Shown here in pieces: positions 54,751 through 64,000 of a DNA stretch of 64,000 nt. Position numbers and translations under genes: made by a program. The notes under the pieces were generated by a model. The model searched no databases, was not told where the DNA came from, and saw nothing but the letters and a program-made list of their open reading frames with translations. Numbering within the stretch: position 1 is the stretch's first letter; each line of letters starts with the position of its first letter. The DNA comes from Sthenelais limicola (Eukaryota > Annelida > Polychaeta > Phyllodocida > Sigalionidae): assembly GCA_942159475.1 (NCBI GenBank), contig OW804094.1, positions 49,472,966 to 49,536,965 on the forward strand, read 5' to 3'.

Positions 54751-56271
54751 TTGCACTGCCTCATTGGAAAGTGTATTTTGGAGTCATATAGGCCAACACC
54801 AATCCCAGATACAAACACCAATCTATTATTATTACAAGTTAAACTGTTCAAAGACGCGTTGTTAACATAGCATAGATAAGGAGACGTTGCGTCTTACTTT
54901 AGGGCCCATATTGCGTCCTCGCCAGCATCAATTGGTGTTGACAAAGAAATTAATTGAAAGGTTTGCCGATTATTTTCACTTGTAATTCAACTTCTACCAA
55001 CTAGATTTACAAAATGAAAACAGATTCAAAGAGGAAAGTGTTCTGTCTATAGGTCGGGTTGTTTTTATAATTCTACAAAGGTTATTTCACTTTGATTCAC
55101 CCTTTCGGACACGGCTGAAAAGCTATGGCGAGGTAATCAATCTCACTGACAATTCGGTGCTTTCTCATACTCATAGATTTCTCAGTCTACAAATAAATAG
55201 TTATAACATTCATTTATTAGCATATTATACATGATTTTAAAGCCTTTTTTCTCAGCTTGCAGATGGTATAAATGAAATATTTGTGTGAATAAGCTTTGAC
55301 TGGGTAAAGATTATCGTAATTATGTGTAACGACCTATGGTTTGTTTAGTGGTAGAAGTATTTCATGTATCAATATGCTGCATGGTGCCTGACAACTACTT
55401 GTTAAGTTTTGGCAAAAGAGTTCCGTAATTTGTATTGATATTTAGCAGTTAATAATTAACAGGCTTTCTAGTTTGGGTTTAAAACAGATTAAATTTTCCG
55501 AATAACTTCTTTAGTTATCACTTTTTTAACAACTTTATTATTATTATTAAGATCATAGATAACTATGTCAATCAACGGACACTTTCATGCTTCAACTCAT
55601 GTGGACCATTTTTTCAGTAATAAACTCTTCAGTCGGATCCTGGGATTCAAAGCCTTTGTTTTCTATTTTATTCTCCCCCTACAATTGCTCTACAATATTC
55701 GACATAATTATCATATTCTAAAGTTGTTATCAAGATATAATACTGGTGGGAACGTGAGTCGTCCCTGGGCTTCTTACATTACAGATGATATCTAAATACT
55801 ACAAAATTTACACAATATGAACTGTGGCGGATAAGCCTTTCTTTGAGAGGTGAGAGGCTAAGGGACTCTGTGCGTCGTTCTGCCCATGCTGCCAGCCCTG
55901 GAGAGAACCTTAGATATTCCCCAGGCCTCAATGATACCACATAAATACAGAGGAAGCATATCAACCAGTCTTTATATACTAGACAATATTGTAGATACAG
56001 GACAAGCTTGCCAACATCCCAATTATTTAATATATTTATACGTAGCTCCTATTCACCAGAGAGTAACCCAGTCTATGCAGCAACTTTCTCAAAATAAAAT
56101 TAGCTGTTCAACCTCAGTCTGGCTTTAATGGCTTTTGTGGCCTGCTTTTCAGTCTCGTTTTGTATTCGTTGTTATCAAATGGAGTACATTCTGATTGAAT
56201 TTTGATTGATGAGATATCTATCAATTTTTGTTTGGTGAGAGTTCATCTATATACTGTGTATCTAAATGTCC
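54751..56271. other. no gene seen
   Basis: About 1.5 kb unassigned. Short frames at 55565-55795 and 55886-56128 have no recognisable domain. Confidence 0.4.
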
Positions 56272-56430
56272 AGTCTAGGCTCACAGCCTCTCAGATCAGA
56301 TAAGAATGATATGTCAGTGATTGGACGCTTTTTGCGCTATTAGCCTTTTTGGTCCAGGAGTAAGTGTCATAATGGGATTATAATGGGACTTTACGGTTTG
56401 CAGCGAGAGGCCTCCCATTTGAGCCTAGAT
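56272..56430 (+). mobile_element. family E MITE, complete
   Basis: AGTCTAGGCTCACAGCCTCT and CCATTTGAGCCTAGA are the paired ends. The interior CAGATCAGATAAGAATGATA then TGTCAGTGATTGGACGC and TAATGGGACTTTACGGTTTG matches the copy at 58699. Confidence 0.75.
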
Positions 56431-56669
56431 AAAAACCTTTATTTCAGCCACTGGAAAATGTTGACGTTTACATGTTATTGTGCCACGTTAGATATAAAAC
56501 AAATATTTACCAGGTCTTTGGCATTTCCATGATGACGTCAGCATTTTCCCCAGCTAATATTTCATAATTTCTTATCGTTCATCCAAAAACAAATTATGAG
56601 AGAAACATATATATAAAAGAACATAAGTCAGTTATAAAAGAAATGTACACATTATTTATGTCAATTCCT
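56431..56669. other. no recognisable feature
   Basis: Spacer before a hairpin; contains GATGACGTCAGC. Confidence 0.3.
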
Positions 56670-56746
56670 TTGCTGCGAATACATATTATATATATATGTT
56701 TATTCGAATAAACATTATATATATATATAATGTTTATTCGCAGCAA
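56670..56746. repeat. stem-loop with TATATA core
   Basis: TTGCTGCGAATA at the left pairs with TATTCGCAGCAA at the right, with ATATATAT tracts and GTTTATTCGAATAAAC between. GCGCCTACGTCACAATTATG follows, reminiscent of the CGTCA motifs beside other large hairpins. It may be the end of a further hairpin element. Confidence 0.7.
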
Positions 56747-57276
56747 CGTGCGCCTACGTCACAATTATGTTTCACTTCATTGTTTGACTTGCTGTATAAA
56801 CATCCTAAATTAAAAAAAATATACACTTTATATCCAACCATAACCTAAAATAAATGACCATGTCAACTGCCTTACTATTATATTATAATTTATATATTGC
56901 TGTATATATCGCTATAAAGCGTGCTTTATACCTATCTCTATTTTACTCTTATTTTGCTATATTGCTAACTGTATATTTGATTCTTTTTCCACTTACACTC
57001 CATGAGCGAATCTTATGTGAGTGGCAGAGTGGCTAGACTCAGATATAAATATCAGTATAGACGATGTACTAACACTCCATAAGCAACCTTGTCTGAGTGG
57101 CAAAGTGACATCGATTTTACCACCCTGTAAGCCGCATTGTATGTCTAGAAGTTCTAATCACCTTTTACCTTATACCTACTTTGCTGTTCATACCATTGGG
57201 GCATGATTGTTATTCCAATGATGTCAAAAGAGAACACAATTTTTTCAACAAAGACATAGCCATGATGGTTTACCTT
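56747..57276. other. no gene seen
   Basis: GTGAGTGGCAGAGTGGCTAG at about 57017 resembles a polymerase III A box, but no B box follows at a suitable distance. Confidence 0.35.
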
Positions 57277-57340
57277 TTCAATTCAATTCAATTCAATTCA
57301 TGAATTCTTTATTGCAGTAGATCTTTTTACAATAATTAAG
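57277..57340 (-). mobile_element. possible retroposon tail with (ATTCA)n
   Basis: Five ATTCA units at about 57277-57301 precede TGAATTCTTTATTGCAGTAG. On the minus strand this reads as an AATAAAG signal followed by a (TGAAT)n tail, like LINE 3' ends. Confidence 0.4.
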
Positions 57341-58698
57341 GTGGTCCAACATTCTAAATAAACAATTGTTTAGATAGGTCTTCCGTTGAGTGCCTAATTC
57401 TTGTTTTGATCGTTAAATATATTACAGGTTTTCAATAACGTGAACATAAATTTAGTTATGGATTCATAACAGGAGAAATTTGATTTGTTGTGAGATGGTA
57501 AGATGAGAGATTTAACAATTTATGGTGTATGATATGGTTGATGAGGTCACAGGAAATAACAGTTTTCAGTATGCTGTTGGTTGTTGTTGGAGGGGCCAAA
57601 GAAGTATGGCAGCCATAGATAATTATGCTGAGTAAATATCAGTATCAGTACGAGATAAAAAGTGCATGACAAAGCCATATTTAAACCAGAATCCGTTCAG
57701 ATTTGTTTTGATTCTCATACAATTATACATAGGCTATGAGTTCAGAAATTTAGAGATTCCCAGGGTAGGGTTCGGTATTAAACAAGTTACCTTTCCATCC
57801 TCCTGAGTTTTCAATAACAATATAGATATAATCTGGGTTTACAAGTATATGAAGATATTCAGGGTGGGGTTAGGTACTAAAGCAAATTACCTTTCCATCC
57901 ACCTGAGCATTTCAATTCAAGTAGAAATGGGGATACAGTCACCATAAAAAGACTTAATTAATTTGAATTTCACAATTACAAAATTACACTTAAAACACTA
58001 CCTATTCTATACAACGCTGGAATCTATATCTTAACATCACTCAAAACATTTCACATGCAGGGAAAGTACTTCCGAAAGTTACCAGCGCCACTTTAAAAAA
58101 CAGCATTAACCTTCTTTGACATTGATTTGGAGATTAATACATTCTTTGAAATGTTTTAAGACTATTATGGGTTCTCTCATGGGAAGGTCGTGTGTTGGAT
58201 CCGACCTTATTTGAGGACAAAATGACGTCAATTCTGGCTGGGAGCATTTACACAAAGAAGACATTACAACTTAGATTTTTCTATTTCCTCGCAACAAAAA
58301 GAGCCTTCAGTTTCAATCTTCTGGGAATTTCCTATTTTTGAATGAGTGACAAAGTTAGGGACAATATCTTTTGAGGGCTTTTGTTTTTGCCAGAAGTTTT
58401 GCAATAAGGACCAACATCCAGTGGGATTTGAGGAAATCTAAGATTATTTTTGTCCCTATTTCCGAACTTGAAGACCAATTGACTACAATGTCCGAAAACT
58501 TGCATTTGTGGTGAATAAAAGAACGAATCTTGATTCGTTTTACAGGAATTTGTCGGCTCCGAGTTCCTCACGTATATTACACTCGTCAATACATGAGGAA
58601 GAAATGTTCATGACGGTGTTAGCCACATAAGCTAGTTACATCAAGGGACATGTACATTTGTAATGTTCTTTCCCCAAACGTCAAGAAATTCCAGGCCT
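57341..58698. other. no gene seen
   Basis: About 1.35 kb unassigned. CAGGGT(A/G)GGGTT(C/A)GGTA(T/C)TAAA and AAATTACCTTTCCATCC motifs recur near 57760 and 57860 as a diverged direct repeat of about 100 bp. Confidence 0.4.
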
Positions 58699-58900
58699 GG
58701 TTCGTCCAGGCCCAAACCGTCAGATCAGATAAGAATGGTATGTCAGTGATTGGATGCCTACTGCGCTAAACGGTTTCCTGGCCTAGGGCTAGGCGTTCTA
58801 ATGGGATTAAAATGACATTTTGTGGTCTTGCTGGAATCATAATGGCATATTTGGTTTGAACCAAGAGGCTTTGCCTTCGTTTGAAGGGACTCTCTAATCT
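58699..58900 (+). mobile_element. family E MITE, 3' truncated
   Basis: GTCCAGGCCCAAACCGTCAG, ATCAGATAAGAATGGTATG, TCAGTGATTGGATGCC, AATGACATTTTGTGGTCTTG and TTGAAGGGACTCTC match the minus-oriented copy at 36769. The right end is replaced by a family A fragment. Confidence 0.75.
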
Positions 58901-58904
58901 TATT

Positions 58905-59052
58905 ATTGTCTTGGGACATGTATCTATGCCATGAAAGGCGTTAATTATCCACCACAAAAATGAAAACATTCCCACAAATTTATTATATGAATACAACAGT
59001 TTAAAAGATAGAAGTTTTGCGACTTGTGAATTATTCTTCAGTAACACATCAA
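58905..59052 (+). mobile_element. family A fragment, R side
   Basis: TTGTCTTGGGACATGTATCT, GGCGTTAATTATCCACCAC, AAAATGAAAACATTCCCACA and the terminus TCTTCAGTAACACATCAAA. Confidence 0.75.
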
Positions 59053-59394
59053 ATTATGAGCAATCTTAGTTCAAATCTTTTTAGCAACACTATTAAACTC
59101 ATGGCTCATTTCCTTGCTGTAAAAGCATCAACAACTGAATCAAATATTTGACGGCCCGAACATATAGTACAAGGTGTACCACTAAGAGATGTAGAAAAAT
59201 ATGTATAGCAACAATGCATAGCGTTCATGAATAACCAAAATATGCTCGGATGCGTTGAACTAAACTCTAAATAACATGCCCCATTTCCTTTTTTCCTTTT
59301 ACAAAAATGTTTGGGACGTAGCCAAAGTTCAAATAGAAGAGGAAGAGAGACAATAACTTTGAAGCGTAGTATTGAACAAATGCTCTAGCTTCTA

Positions 59395-59511
59395 TGAAAT
59401 ATAGAAACACTTTTTAGATGTCCTTCATGTTTACCATCATTTCAAATATATGATGATATCTCAAAATCCATTATTTGGGACTCGGGACTCATTTTCCTGT
59501 AACATATCACA
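59395..59511 (-). mobile_element. family A fragment, L side
   Basis: Minus-oriented: ATATAGAAACACTTTTTAGA, ATGATGATATCTCAAAATCC, GGGACTCATTTTCCTGTAAC and ATATCACA. Confidence 0.8.
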
Positions 59512-60207
59512 TATAATGGTTTATGATTACTATTTGAGGTATTCTTTAAAAGATAAAGATAGTCAATGAATTCTTTTGTTAAAACGTGCGTTCCACAACA
59601 CCGATATAATACACTATGATTACTAATATAGTTATGTACTCATCCACCCAATCTGGACCAATATGATGATCAGATATATTGTTATTGATGAAACATACAC
59701 ACAATGTAGTGCAAGCCTACACCATGAGTGTCTTAATATTAAATCCGAAATTAATCAAGTTAACACGATCAGATGACCATTCGATTATCCTAATCGCAAC
59801 ACAACACCACAACATGCACACACATGAACCACACCCAGACGCCCACACCCACCCAGACACACACACAGCGAAAACCATCGCAATGCAATCAGCATATATA
59901 TATTTCGTCTATAATTTTGATCATTACTATAGTTAAGAATAATATAAAAGATAGTAGATACATATCTCGATGTCACTCTCTCTACCTAAATCTTATTTAC
60001 TGCCATCTGGCATAGTGAACTTATTAGTTAGCACTTTATAATATCATATAGAGAAAGCCCCAGGCCGAATAGCATGGTCCACCCCGTGAGCACTGGTTTT
60101 GATAAATAGCCCTCTTGCTGTATACAAATGTTGAATAACAAAAAAAGGAAAATCCGGTACAGAAATTGAATTTGATGTTAGTTCCCAACCGAGAGACAAT
60201 ATATTAT
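59512..60207. other. no gene seen; CA-rich patch
   Basis: A CA-rich low-complexity patch (about 59800-59870) produces open frames on both strands. No repeat family otherwise. Confidence 0.4.
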
Positions 60208-60443
60208 GGGTCAGACCTTCGGGAAATATGCAATTGGCAGATCAACACATTTAGTAAATTCTCCTAAACTGGACTGAGAAATTGTCAAGACTAGTATATA
60301 TCTGAATATAATTGGTATTGCCTTGATCTAAACAGACTGTTTGACTATGTTGAACTGTATTTTGAACCAGATTTATGTCTTAAGCTTGGGTTATTTGAGA
60401 GGATTGGTGAAGGCGAATTGTACATTTTCTGACGATTTTACCC
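60208..60443 (-). mobile_element. family D MITE, complete
   Basis: 236 bp, minus-oriented. GGGTCAGACCTTCGGGAAAT then ATGCAATTGG at the left, GCGAATTGTACATTTTCTGA then CGATTTTACCC at the right. CAACACATTTAGTAAATTCT is the complement of the subterminal block of the copy at 6704. Confidence 0.75.
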
Positions 60444-61726
60444 TTATGCTTCAGGGTACTTTACTAAGCAATGAGAGGTCCTTGGTGAATAAATCAGACA
60501 TAATCCCTCATTTATTCCCCTTTCCGTGGAAATGATAGCTAAATCTAATATTCATCGATGCATTAATTTCTTATTGACCAGAATATATTGTTAGTTTTGT
60601 ATTACGGTGACCTTGAGGTGCAGACTTGCAATATCATAATTGCAAGTAACGCCATCCAACAGTACATAAACCCGCCTTAATGTGATGAATTTATTCTCTA
60701 TAAAAAGTAGAGGAGTTGGAGGCTTTTATGCATTATTTATACCAGTGTATGGTGAGCGGTATAAAGGCCGTAGTGTCAGGATAACATAGTAATATGAGAC
60801 TGGCTGCATTGATGTCCAAGTAACATGTACTACATGTATAATGTAACATGTTTAGCATGTCTGGTGCACATTCACTCACATCTATTTCATGGATCCCTCT
60901 CACGTGTCCACTGTTAAATTAGTGATTGATTTAGAGGAAAACATTTTGAGTGCGTCATACCTGAAGGACATAAATCGATGATGTATTCATCATGATTTCA
61001 TATTTTTGCTTGGTGTTTTTTGAGTTATGTTTGGAAACTGAGTTCTACAAAACTAGGCCCGGAGACCCTCCAGATTGAGGGAAAGCCTCTCACTCCTATA
61101 TCTCTAGGCCTAGACTGAGTAGCCCAGTGTAATACAAAAAAAACGGTTTTTTTCAACTCTGTTGAATATCATGTAAGACTCATTATATATGCATGATTTA
61201 TATCAACTAAATCATACAAAAAAGAATAAAAAAGATGGATAGCATATCTGATAACAATCTGCTAACAATCCGTTATCATATGGTTGATTATTCTCTAATA
61301 ATGATTAAAATCAATTACTCAATGAGATTCCGTTGTATTACATGGTTGTTTCTATGAAAAGACCAGAAACTCCTAGCATCAACAAAACACGAATTATATA
61401 TACTGCATTGCATAGACACCATCAGATTGAGATTAGTATCTCTAGTTGCAATGCTTGTCCTTTTACTGCCCTCTTTGCCTTATACAGACTGTGTACTTTT
61501 AATAGTATACACAACTTTCCTTTTACAGTATAGACTTGGGCGCTGTAGGCATGCGTCTAAATACCAATATACTTTTAACTGCTTTTGAGTCTAGCACCAA
61601 ATGGATGATTTTAACAGGTGCAAAAGTCGAAGGGGAAATTGTCGGATTAAAGAATCAACAATATTGTATGCCTTCACCTTTTGCTCTTCATGATATTGAA
61701 TCCTAGATTAATAAACGGCAGTCATT
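60444..61726. other. no gene seen
   Basis: About 1.3 kb unassigned. CTCTAGGCCTAGACTGAGTA near 61103 resembles a family E terminus but stands alone. Confidence 0.35.
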
Positions 61727-62112
61727 TGTGATGTGCTACAGGAAAATGAGTCACAAGTTGCGAAAAATAAATTTTGAGATATATTTGCAAAGATAAGATC
61801 AAGCCGATTACAAAGATTGTAAAAAGTTTAACATTTAATATGTATTTCTATATGATATTCTAAGTTCGATAAATTTACTTTTGTAATAAGCTTGCAATAT
61901 TTCTGGGTAGAAATTAACTAGTAAAGTAGCTTAATTAAGTTAGGATGACCTTAGAAATGCATGAATATATTTATGAATTTGGTAAATGTATTCATGCTAC
62001 AAACAGCGTTAAGCATCCCAAGAATAAACACATTCCCACAAAGAATTTATATAAACACTTTGAAAGATATCACCTTTTTGACTTGTGACGCATTTCCCTG
62101 TGACATATTACA
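61727..62112 (+). mobile_element. family A MITE, complete
   Basis: 386 bp from TGTGATGTGCTACAGGAAAA to CCCTGTGACATATTACA, with shortened M and R blocks. The flanks share only ATT. Its right end is part of an inverted duplication with 62806-63036. Confidence 0.9.
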
Positions 62113-62277
62113 ATTAATTACTTGTCAACAAATAAATGTTATCCTATATCCTAACAACCATGAGTGTGTTCATCACGCTTGTCCATATTTAATTCACAAG
62201 AAATGAGAAAAAACATCGGATAGGCTACAGGCTATATAGCAACATAGAGATGTATCTATAGAGAAAGTGTATAAACT
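62066..62277. repeat. left arm of a 0.2 kb inverted duplication
   Basis: From the R-side end of the family A copy through GTTATCCTATATCCTAACAA, CCATATTTAATTCACAAGAA and AAACATCGGATAGGCTAC, this segment is repeated in reverse complement at 62806-63036. Agreement by eye is above eight bases in ten. Confidence 0.85.
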
Positions 62278-62303
62278 TATTTTACACCGACAACAGTGAC
62301 ACT

Positions 62304-62717
62304 TGTGATGTGTTTCAGGAAAATGAGTCACAAGTCGCTAAAATTGGATTTTTAGATACCATCATATTTAAAAGATGAGACCAAGCCGATTTCAAAGATA
62401 GTAAACAGTAGGACATCCAATAATTGTTTCTATATTCTAAGTTTGATATTTCTATTTTTGAAAACAAAGTAATATTTCTGGTGGGACAATTACTAGTGAA
62501 GTGGCTGAAAATACTCGATAGGATAAGCTTAGAAATGTATGTATATATTTAATACAGTGGATTGAAATTTGGTACACGTATTTATATGCCTAGGAGCATT
62601 AGTAGAGTAACAGTAATGAGTAATTAGTAATGAGAACATTAGTAGAAAGAGATCTTGTGAATAAAATAATTTGAAACATATCAATTGTGGTACTTGTGAC
62701 TCATATTGTGACCATAT
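62304..62717 (+). mobile_element. family A MITE, nearly complete
   Basis: TGTGATGTGTTTCAGGAAAA, all three blocks, then TACTTGTGACTCATATTGTG where the outer right terminus is lost. It lies between the arms of the inverted duplication. Confidence 0.85.
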
Positions 62718-62806
62718 GTGACCCTATTCACGCTACCAACAGCGTTAAGCATCTCAAAAACAAACATATTCCCACAAAGACATCTTACGAATGAAATAGT
62801 GTAATA
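62718..62806 (+). mobile_element. family A fragment, R block
   Basis: GTGACCCTATTCACGCTACC, AACAGCGTTAAGCATCTC and CATATTCCCACAAAGACATC continue the R block a second time directly after the previous copy, as if two R sides were joined. Confidence 0.7.
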
Positions 62807-63036
62807 TAAATGTATCGACTTTCCCTATGGCTACATCTTCATATTGCTATATGGTCGGTAGCCTATCCGATGTTTTTTCTCGCTTCTTGTGAATTAAATA
62901 TGGACATTGTAATGATCACACTCATCGTTGTTAGGATATAGGATAACATTCGTCATTTTATTCGTTGACATGTAATCAATTGTAATATATTACAGGGAAA
63001 TAAGTGACAAGTCGCAGAAGTGATATTTTTCAAAGC
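62806..63036. repeat. right arm of a 0.2 kb inverted duplication
   Basis: Reverse complement of 62066-62277, including GTAGCCTATCCGATGTTTTT, TTCTTGTGAATTAAATATGG and GTTAGGATATAGGATAACAT, and a minus-oriented family A terminus at its right end. Confidence 0.85.
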
Positions 63037-63041
63037 AACAA
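62981..63041 (-). mobile_element. family A fragment, R-side terminus
   Basis: TGTAATATATTACAGGGAAA, TAAGTGACAAGTCGCAG and GATATTTTTCAAAG. This is the inverted counterpart of the right end of the copy at 61727, and so is probably a product of the duplication and not an independent insertion. Confidence 0.75.
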
Positions 63042-63359
63042 CACTGTGTGTCTATCCCTTCTCATTGCTTCCTCTCACCTTGTCCATCGCTATAACATAA
63101 CCATTAACCATGATCTCCACCTTTGTTTACTTCACAATACTGGAGATTAATAATTGATACATCTCTTGGCACCGGTCCTCCTGCCTCATGTCTTAACCAC
63201 AGTGGCTGACTGCGAACTGCCTGCTGTATAATTGATGCTGCCATAATACATGCCCCGCACTGGAAGGAACCGGGCTAGTGCACTGTGCATTTAGATAGCT
63301 GCCCCTAATGTTGCGTCTTAAAGGTGCATTCTCTGCTAATTTGTGAGCAAAATGAGTAA
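63042..63359. other. no recognisable feature
   Basis: Spacer. A 115-codon minus-strand frame (63193-63540) crosses it without any motif. Confidence 0.35.
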
Positions 63360-63449
63360 CTATCCACCCAGAAATATTGCAAACTTTGTTTTTCAAAAAT
63401 AAAAATATCAATCTTAAAATGTAAAAATATTCATATTGATACGTTATTT
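63360..63449 (-). mobile_element. family A fragment, M block
   Basis: CTATCCACCCAGAAATATTG, CAAACTTTGTTTTTCAAAAA and TAAAAATATCAATCTTAAAA are the reversed M block; no terminus is present. Confidence 0.75.
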
Positions 63450-63732
63450 TCATTTTGATGTACATAAGATCTATATGAAGAATAGGACCCTTGTCTTTGT
63501 CAGGGACGGGACCTTCTACATCTAGATAGTAAATATACATGGCAAAGAATAGGATAGAATAAAATAATGATTAAAATACATTAGAGTGGTTTACACCAAC
63601 ATGGTGGGGCTAATTAGCCTTGCAGTACCTAACAAATAAGTATTGGAGTAAGACATTCATGCTTACGTAAGTATAAGTGCTTATTGTCATAATATTATTA
63701 CATTAAACATCAACATCACCTAAGAGGAAGGA

Positions 63733-63843
63733 AGGGACTCAGGGGATTTGTGATAACAATGTCTTTTATAGTCATTTATCAGATGGGCTACTGTTGACTA
63801 TAATTGGTATCCACTTGGTCTCATCTTTTCGAATATGATAATT
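63733..63843 (-). mobile_element. family A fragment in a direct repeat, copy 1
   Basis: CAGATGGGCTACTGTTGACT and GGTCTCATCTTTTCGAATAT are the reversed L side. The preceding GGGACTCAGGGGATTTGTGA is shared with the segment at 63920, making a direct repeat of about 80 bp. Confidence 0.7.
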
Positions 63844-63919
63844 ATTTTATTCACTTGAAGGCCTATATAATATTTAATAAAATACATGAGAAAAAACGCT
63901 AAGTATTATCTCAAAATGC

Positions 63920-64000
63920 GAAGTGACTCAGGGGATTTCTGATAAAAATTATTTTTTAGTCATTTATCAGATGTCCTACTGTTTACTATAATTGGAATCC
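63920..64000 (-). mobile_element. family A fragment in a direct repeat, copy 2
   Basis: AAGTGACTCAGGGGATTTCT, GTCATTTATCAGATGTCCTA and CTATAATTGGAATCC repeat the segment at 63733; cut by the window edge. Confidence 0.7.

Noticed and set aside
57010..57110. A-box-like GTGGCAGAGTGG motif suggesting a tRNA
   Set aside because: No B box at tRNA spacing and no cloverleaf pairing.
59800..59976. Overlapping open frames on both strands
   Set aside because: They come from CA-rich low-complexity sequence and mirror each other.

Overview
The window is AT-rich animal DNA, probably from a marine invertebrate. That guess rests on composition and on the mix of transposons: a Tx1/L1-like LINE, a Ngaro-like tyrosine-recombinase retrotransposon, a CR1/L2/Rex-like LINE, tRNA-derived SINE pieces and many MITEs. 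I could not identify the species. I found no host gene, rRNA or intact tRNA that I can defend. The only open frames with recognisable protein homology are broken retrotransposon fragments, so the window reads as an intergenic or intronic transposon graveyard.

The dominant component is one non-autonomous DNA transposon family, here called family A. It is about 370-415 bp with terminal inverted repeats (TIRs) starting TGTGATGTGTTWCAGG and continuing AAAATGAGTCACAAGTCGC. Internal landmarks on its reference strand are an L block (GATTTTGAGATATCATCAT, then AAAAGATGAGATCAAG), an M block (AAGTTTGATATTTTTATTTT, then ATTACTAGTAAAGTAGCTA), and an R block (TTTGGTACATGTATTCATGC, then GAAAACATTCCCACAAAG). 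About 38 complete or partial copies lie on both strands from about 3.1 kb to the right edge. Family B is 280-440 bp, with ends TAGGGGATTTGCAT and ATGCAAATCCCCTA and an interior GCCGCCATTTTGAATCTT; 8 copies were seen. Smaller families are D (ends GGTCAGATCGTCAGAAAATG; 3 copies), E (ends AGTCTAGGCTCA; 4 copies) and F (a roughly 100 bp repeat; 2 copies). There is also a TTAA-flanked Kolobok-like element, a 1.09 kb foldback element, and a 1.94 kb TIR element (family H) carrying seven copies of the motif GGCGACGTTTTTTC.

Family C is the most unusual group. A short inverted repeat (ATTTATTATACATGC or a variant such as ATTTATTACACAC) bounds a body of 0.2-1 kb, and a long stem-loop with arms of about 45-65 bases sits outside one end only. 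Five members fit at 7.7, 21.8, 37.7, 39.4 and 40.9 kb; two further large hairpins at 48.5 and 56.7 kb may be related. The layout recalls Helentron-associated elements but the stems are far longer.

Layout. 0-5 kb: scattered A and B copies and a palindrome-rich element. 5.2-6.3 kb: foldback element. 6.7-13 kb: A, B, C, D and F copies. 13-19 kb: a TIR element holding a SINE, a TTAA element, a second SINE, and CpG-rich inverted repeats. 20.7-24 kb: B, C and A copies. 25.0-27.9 kb: Tx1/L1-like LINE whose 5' part is inverted relative to its 3' part. 28-31 kb: A and D copies. 31.1-32.9 kb: Ngaro-like remnant. 34-39 kb: A, E, F and C copies. 39.2-40.8 kb: an A copy interrupted by a LINE fragment that itself lies next to a C element. 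41-51 kb: C, A and B copies. 51.6-53.5 kb: family H element with an A copy nested in it. 54-61 kb: tandem repeat, E, A and D copies. 61.7-64 kb: cluster of A copies with a 0.2 kb inverted duplication.

These elements do not work together as a pathway. Their relations are those of nested insertions and decay.
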